Program-made: the position numbers and the translations under genes | Part shown: positions 42,741 to 45,386 of the stretch, in pieces | How the letters are laid out: the number at the start of each line of letters is the position of its first letter | Position numbering within the stretch: the stretch's first letter is position 1 | Notes under the pieces: generated by a model | What the model was told of the DNA's origin: nothing | Seen by the model: only the letters and a program-made list of their open reading frames with translations | Databases searched by the model: none | Assembly (NCBI GenBank): GCA_009841255.1 | Contig: VXMD01000083.1 | Location: 196,584 to 241,969 of the forward strand | Source: Candidatus Poribacteria bacterium | GTDB taxonomy: Bacteria; Poribacteria; WGA-4E; WGA-3G | Length of the DNA stretch: 45,386 nucleotides | Direction of reading: 5' to 3'

Positions 42741-42806
42741 AAAATTTCATGCCATGTTCTAAATCGTTCCATCATTCATCCCTCATCTCCATATTCAAGA
42801 TTCTCT
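42741..42806 (-). pseudogene. Truncated copy of the 5' end of the antitoxin-DUF4268 gene
   Basis: 42741-42774 matches 41940-41973 with one mismatch, and 42775-42806 matches 42039-42070 with one mismatch; the 65 bp between are missing in this copy. It still reads MERFRTWHEIL before running off into unrelated sequence. Confidence 0.75.
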
Positions 42807-42819
42807 ACCGGTGGGAGAA

Positions 42820-43218
42820 TCAAGGACCGACAATCTGCCGTTGCTTCAGCGTTTCGATTTCTTGTGCAAGTGCCTCCACCTGTCTTTCGAGGGAACGGTC
42901 TTTTACACTTCGCCCTGCCATGATAGCGGTAGGTACACCAATAGCAGCAACAATAAGCGGCATGAAAATGTAAATCACCCAGTTATACGTTGATAACTGT
43001 TTTTCGACGCTTTCTATTTTGAGGTCAATATACTGTTTTATGTTTTTCTCGGTGCTCTCAATCTCTGCTTTGATGTCTTGTTTGATCCGCTTTTCGGACA
43101 CATTGACGGACTCACTGACAATCAAGCGGATTTTGTCAAGGTCTGCATCCGTCAATTCGGCAAGTGCTGGCAACGCAAGCACAGAAAAAAATATTAAAAA
43201 GAAAATGAGAGTTTTCAT
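42820..43218 (-). CDS. Coiled-coil membrane protein with signal peptide
   Basis: 132 residues. Signal peptide (residues 1-20, ending ALPALA), a helical charged region (about 22-75, repeating KQDIKAEIEST, KNIKQYIDLKIES), one transmembrane segment (about 80-102, WVIYIFMPLIVAAIGVPTAI) and a C-terminal coiled coil (SLERQVEALAQEIETLKQRQ). No enzyme motif. It is the next gene after hsdM (66 bp) on the same strand. A coiled-coil membrane protein also accompanies the type III RM operon; whether that is meaningful is open. AAGGAGA precedes the ATG. Confidence 0.75.
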   Translation of the reverse strand: MKTLIFFLIFFSVLALPALAELTDADLDKIRLIVSESVNVSEKRIKQDIKAEIESTEKNIKQYIDLKIESVEKQLSTYNWVIYIFMPLIVAAIGVPTAIMAGRSVKDRSLERQVEALAQEIETLKQRQIVGP

Positions 43219-43284
43219 TGGGGGTCTCCTTTTAGAAATAGTAAAACATATTTGGACTCGAGTGTCAACCCCAAAATCCGAACC

Positions 43285-45030
43285 TCATAATCCCAACACC
43301 TCATTCAACAAGCCTTCACTTTCCCGCTCCAGTGCCAACAATTCGTCCGTGATTTCCTTCAGTGAACGTAGCGGCGTGTACTCGTAGAAATACCGATTGA
43401 AGTTAATCTCGTAGCCGACCTTATCCTTCTTCCTATCCACCCAACCGTCAGGCAGATGTGGTTTCACTTCGCGTTGGTAGTAATCCTCAACGTCCTCTGT
43501 GAGGGGAACGCGCTCGTAGTCTCGCAACTTGGTATCCGGTTTCGGATTCCCCTTTTTGTCCTGAACGACGACCTCCGTTTCCTCACCCAAAATCTCTTGC
43601 TTCTCAATGAGCGGTCTCTCAATCGTCACCTTCGTGTAGCCGAAAAAGGCGTTCGGATAGATTTTGGTGTGTTCGGTCTCTTCAAAGTTAGTATATAATT
43701 CGATTATACGACGGATATGGCTATCGGAAATGAGAGCGTTCTTGTCTCCGAGATTCCTTTTCATGTCGTCGTGGAAGTCAACGGCGTTGATGAGTTGGAT
43801 CTTGCCCCGTCGCGCCGCCGATTTTCGGTTCGTTAGGATCCAGATATACGTGGCGATACCGGTGTTGAAGAACAACTTTTCAGGCAGGGCGACAATACAC
43901 TCCAACCAGTCGTTTTCGATAATCCAACGGCGGATTTCGCTCTCACCGCTGCCGGCATCCCCTGTAAAGAGCGGGGACCCGTTAAAGACGATGCCGACCC
44001 GACTTCCGCGATCCTCCATCTTGGAGAGCATGTGTTGCAGGAAGAGCAACGCCCCGTCGGAGGTGCGTGGTGTCCCTGCTGAGAATCTGCCAGTGGTGGT
44101 CTGTGCCTCCGCTTTCACCGACGCTTCATCGGATTTCCAACTGACACCGAAAGGTGGATTGGTTATCATGTAATCGAAACGTTGCCCTTGAAATCGGTCC
44201 TCGGAGAGACTGGAACCGAGCCGAATACTGTCGGGATCTTCTCCTGTGATGAGCATATCCGACTTGCAGATGGCGTAGGTCTGGGCGTTGAGTTCCTGAC
44301 CCAATAGCCGAATGTCAGCATCCGGATTAATCTGTTCGCGGAAGTACTCCTTCCCGATCGTTAACATGCCGCCCGTTCCGCAACACGGATCGAAGATACT
44401 GCGGATTACCCCTTGTCCACGCAGATCTTCACGGTGTTCCGCAAACAGGAGTGAGACCAATAACCGCACGACATCCCGCGGGGTGTAGTGTTCGCCACTC
44501 GTTTCGTTGGACATCTCCGAGAACCGGCGGAGCAGTTCCTCAAAGACCTGTCCCATCGTGTGGTTGTCCACCTGCTTCGGATGTAGGTCGATTTCGGTGA
44601 ACTTGTCGCAAAAAGCGAACAATCGGTTATGCCTGTCTAATCGCTCAATAAACTGATCGAGATTGAAGTTTTCGATGATGTCGCGCACGTCCTGACTGAA
44701 TCCGCCGATGTAGTTCTGAAAGTTGAGGCGTATGTTGTGTGAATCGTCTGCCAGTCGGGAGAGGTCGTATGGGGAGGTATTGTAGAAACCGGTGCATGTC
44801 GCTTGCCGAATAATTGGTGGGAGTTGATCTTCCGGTACTAAGTCTTTAAACTGATTGTGGGTATTAATGGCTTTCTTTTTTCGTCCGTCCTCATCTAAGA
44901 TGCAATCCAATCGGCGGAGCACCAGAAACGGAAGGGTGATGTCGCCGTATTCATGCGGTTTGAAAAGTCCGCGGAGCACATCATCCGCTACATTCCACAC
45001 CAGATTCGCGAGTTCTTGATAATTTGCCAT
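43285..45030 (-). CDS. hsdM: Type I restriction enzyme, methyltransferase subunit (HsdM)
   Basis: 581 residues, complete. N-terminal HsdM_N region (ANLVWNVADDVLRGLFKPHEYG), then the N6-adenine methyltransferase domain: motif I IFDPCCGTGGML and motif IV NPPFGVSW, in the gamma-class order. With HsdS it methylates the target; with HsdR the complex cleaves. It is driven by the promoter at 45075-45103. hsdS-hsdR lie 3.4 kb downstream beyond a cassette, repeats and accessory genes, and a remnant of a second hsdM 3' end lies beside them; expression of the three subunits from one message is thus doubtful. Confidence 0.93.
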   Translation of the reverse strand: MANYQELANLVWNVADDVLRGLFKPHEYGDITLPFLVLRRLDCILDEDGRKKKAINTHNQFKDLVPEDQLPPIIRQATCTGFYNTSPYDLSRLADDSHNIRLNFQNYIGGFSQDVRDIIENFNLDQFIERLDRHNRLFAFCDKFTEIDLHPKQVDNHTMGQVFEELLRRFSEMSNETSGEHYTPRDVVRLLVSLLFAEHREDLRGQGVIRSIFDPCCGTGGMLTIGKEYFREQINPDADIRLLGQELNAQTYAICKSDMLITGEDPDSIRLGSSLSEDRFQGQRFDYMITNPPFGVSWKSDEASVKAEAQTTTGRFSAGTPRTSDGALLFLQHMLSKMEDRGSRVGIVFNGSPLFTGDAGSGESEIRRWIIENDWLECIVALPEKLFFNTGIATYIWILTNRKSAARRGKIQLINAVDFHDDMKRNLGDKNALISDSHIRRIIELYTNFEETEHTKIYPNAFFGYTKVTIERPLIEKQEILGEETEVVVQDKKGNPKPDTKLRDYERVPLTEDVEDYYQREVKPHLPDGWVDRKKDKVGYEINFNRYFYEYTPLRSLKEITDELLALERESEGLLNEVLGL

Positions 45031-45074
45031 AGGTTCCCCGTGAACAAGATAATATCATTTCTGGATCCGTTAAA

Positions 45075-45103
45075 ATCATAGCACGATTGAGAGAGAAAAT
45101 CAA
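45075..45103 (-). promoter_or_regulatory. Promoter of hsdM
   Basis: TTGATT (45098-45103), 17-bp spacer, TATGAT (45075-45080) on the minus strand, 44 bp before ATG 45030, which has GGGGA upstream. The rest of 45104-45386 shows no gene or repeat that I recognise. Confidence 0.55.
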
Positions 45104-45386
45104 GTCATTTCGTCTTGATTCTTTCGGTCAAATATGCTATTATTCTGTTAAGGTGGATTATAGTGACGCGCGGTTTGAAGATTCCGCATGTGTCACTCGC
45201 AATGTCATTTTAGAAAATAATACTGAAGGAATTTTGTATAGCATTTCATAAATTTTGCAGTGTCTTAATCTGCGTTTTTACGCGAGATTTCCCGCTAAGT
45301 GTTTGTGCTATCATTTTCGCTCTTTACATGAACTGAAGTGCATACGCTTATTTAGACCACAATTTCGCAAAGTTAAGATAAGGTTT

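Noticed and set aside
45104-45386. Possible gene fragment at the right edge
   Set aside because: No frame of useful length, no motif and no repeat found elsewhere in the window.

Overview
The window (about 45.4 kb, moderate GC) looks like the chromosome of an uncultured marine bacterium. Candidatus Poribacteria is my best guess. That is inferred from gene content (several phytanoyl-CoA-dioxygenase-like proteins, several Gfo/Idh/MocA oxidoreductases, a sulfatase-like hydrolase) and from many short hairpin and MITE-like repeats between genes. No rRNA or other phylogenetic marker is present, so the phylum is not proven.

Layout. 1-2.7 kb (minus): two hydroxyacid-oxidising enzymes. 2.8-9.8 kb (minus): a type III restriction-modification operon (coiled-coil membrane protein, Mod, Res) whose mod gene is split exactly at a G8 tract. 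10-12 kb: a Fic protein preceded by three 40-bp repeats, and a coiled-coil lipoprotein made of 18-residue repeats. 12.1-21.7 kb (minus): MoxR ATPase, three Gfo/Idh/MocA oxidoreductases, a RelE/ParE toxin-antitoxin pair, a sulfatase-like hydrolase with Thr at the usual nucleophile position, and three PhyH dioxygenases (one with HxG instead of HxD). 21.8-32.9 kb (plus): PLP decarboxylase, GlnD, uronate-dehydrogenase-like SDR, TrmB, UvrC and a double YibE/F membrane protein. 32.9-35.3 kb (minus): an antitoxin-toxin-antitoxin operon (DUF433-DUF5615-DUF433) and a two-gene operon with an ASRT-like domain behind a consensus promoter. 35.6-45.0 kb (minus): a type I restriction system in which hsdM is separated from hsdS-hsdR by about 3.4 kb of accessory DNA. 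That DNA holds a GxxExxY nuclease-like gene flanked by 45-bp inverted repeats, a leftover hsdM 3' end, an antitoxin-like HTH joined to a frameshifted DUF4268, tandem repeats and a further coiled-coil membrane protein.

How the genes fit together. The 2.8-12 kb and 33-45 kb blocks are defence/addiction islands that enclose a core of sugar or osmolyte catabolism and housekeeping genes. Two non-coding themes run across the whole window. One is a conserved leader (CCGCAAGGTA, then ATTAAAAA directly before ATG) in front of five unrelated genes on both strands. The other is a set of dispersed small palindromic elements, some with compensatory stem changes and one nested in another. The strongest candidates for something new are the phase-variable-looking Mod, the portable leader, and the inverted-repeat GxxExxY cassette sitting inside a rearranged type I RM locus.
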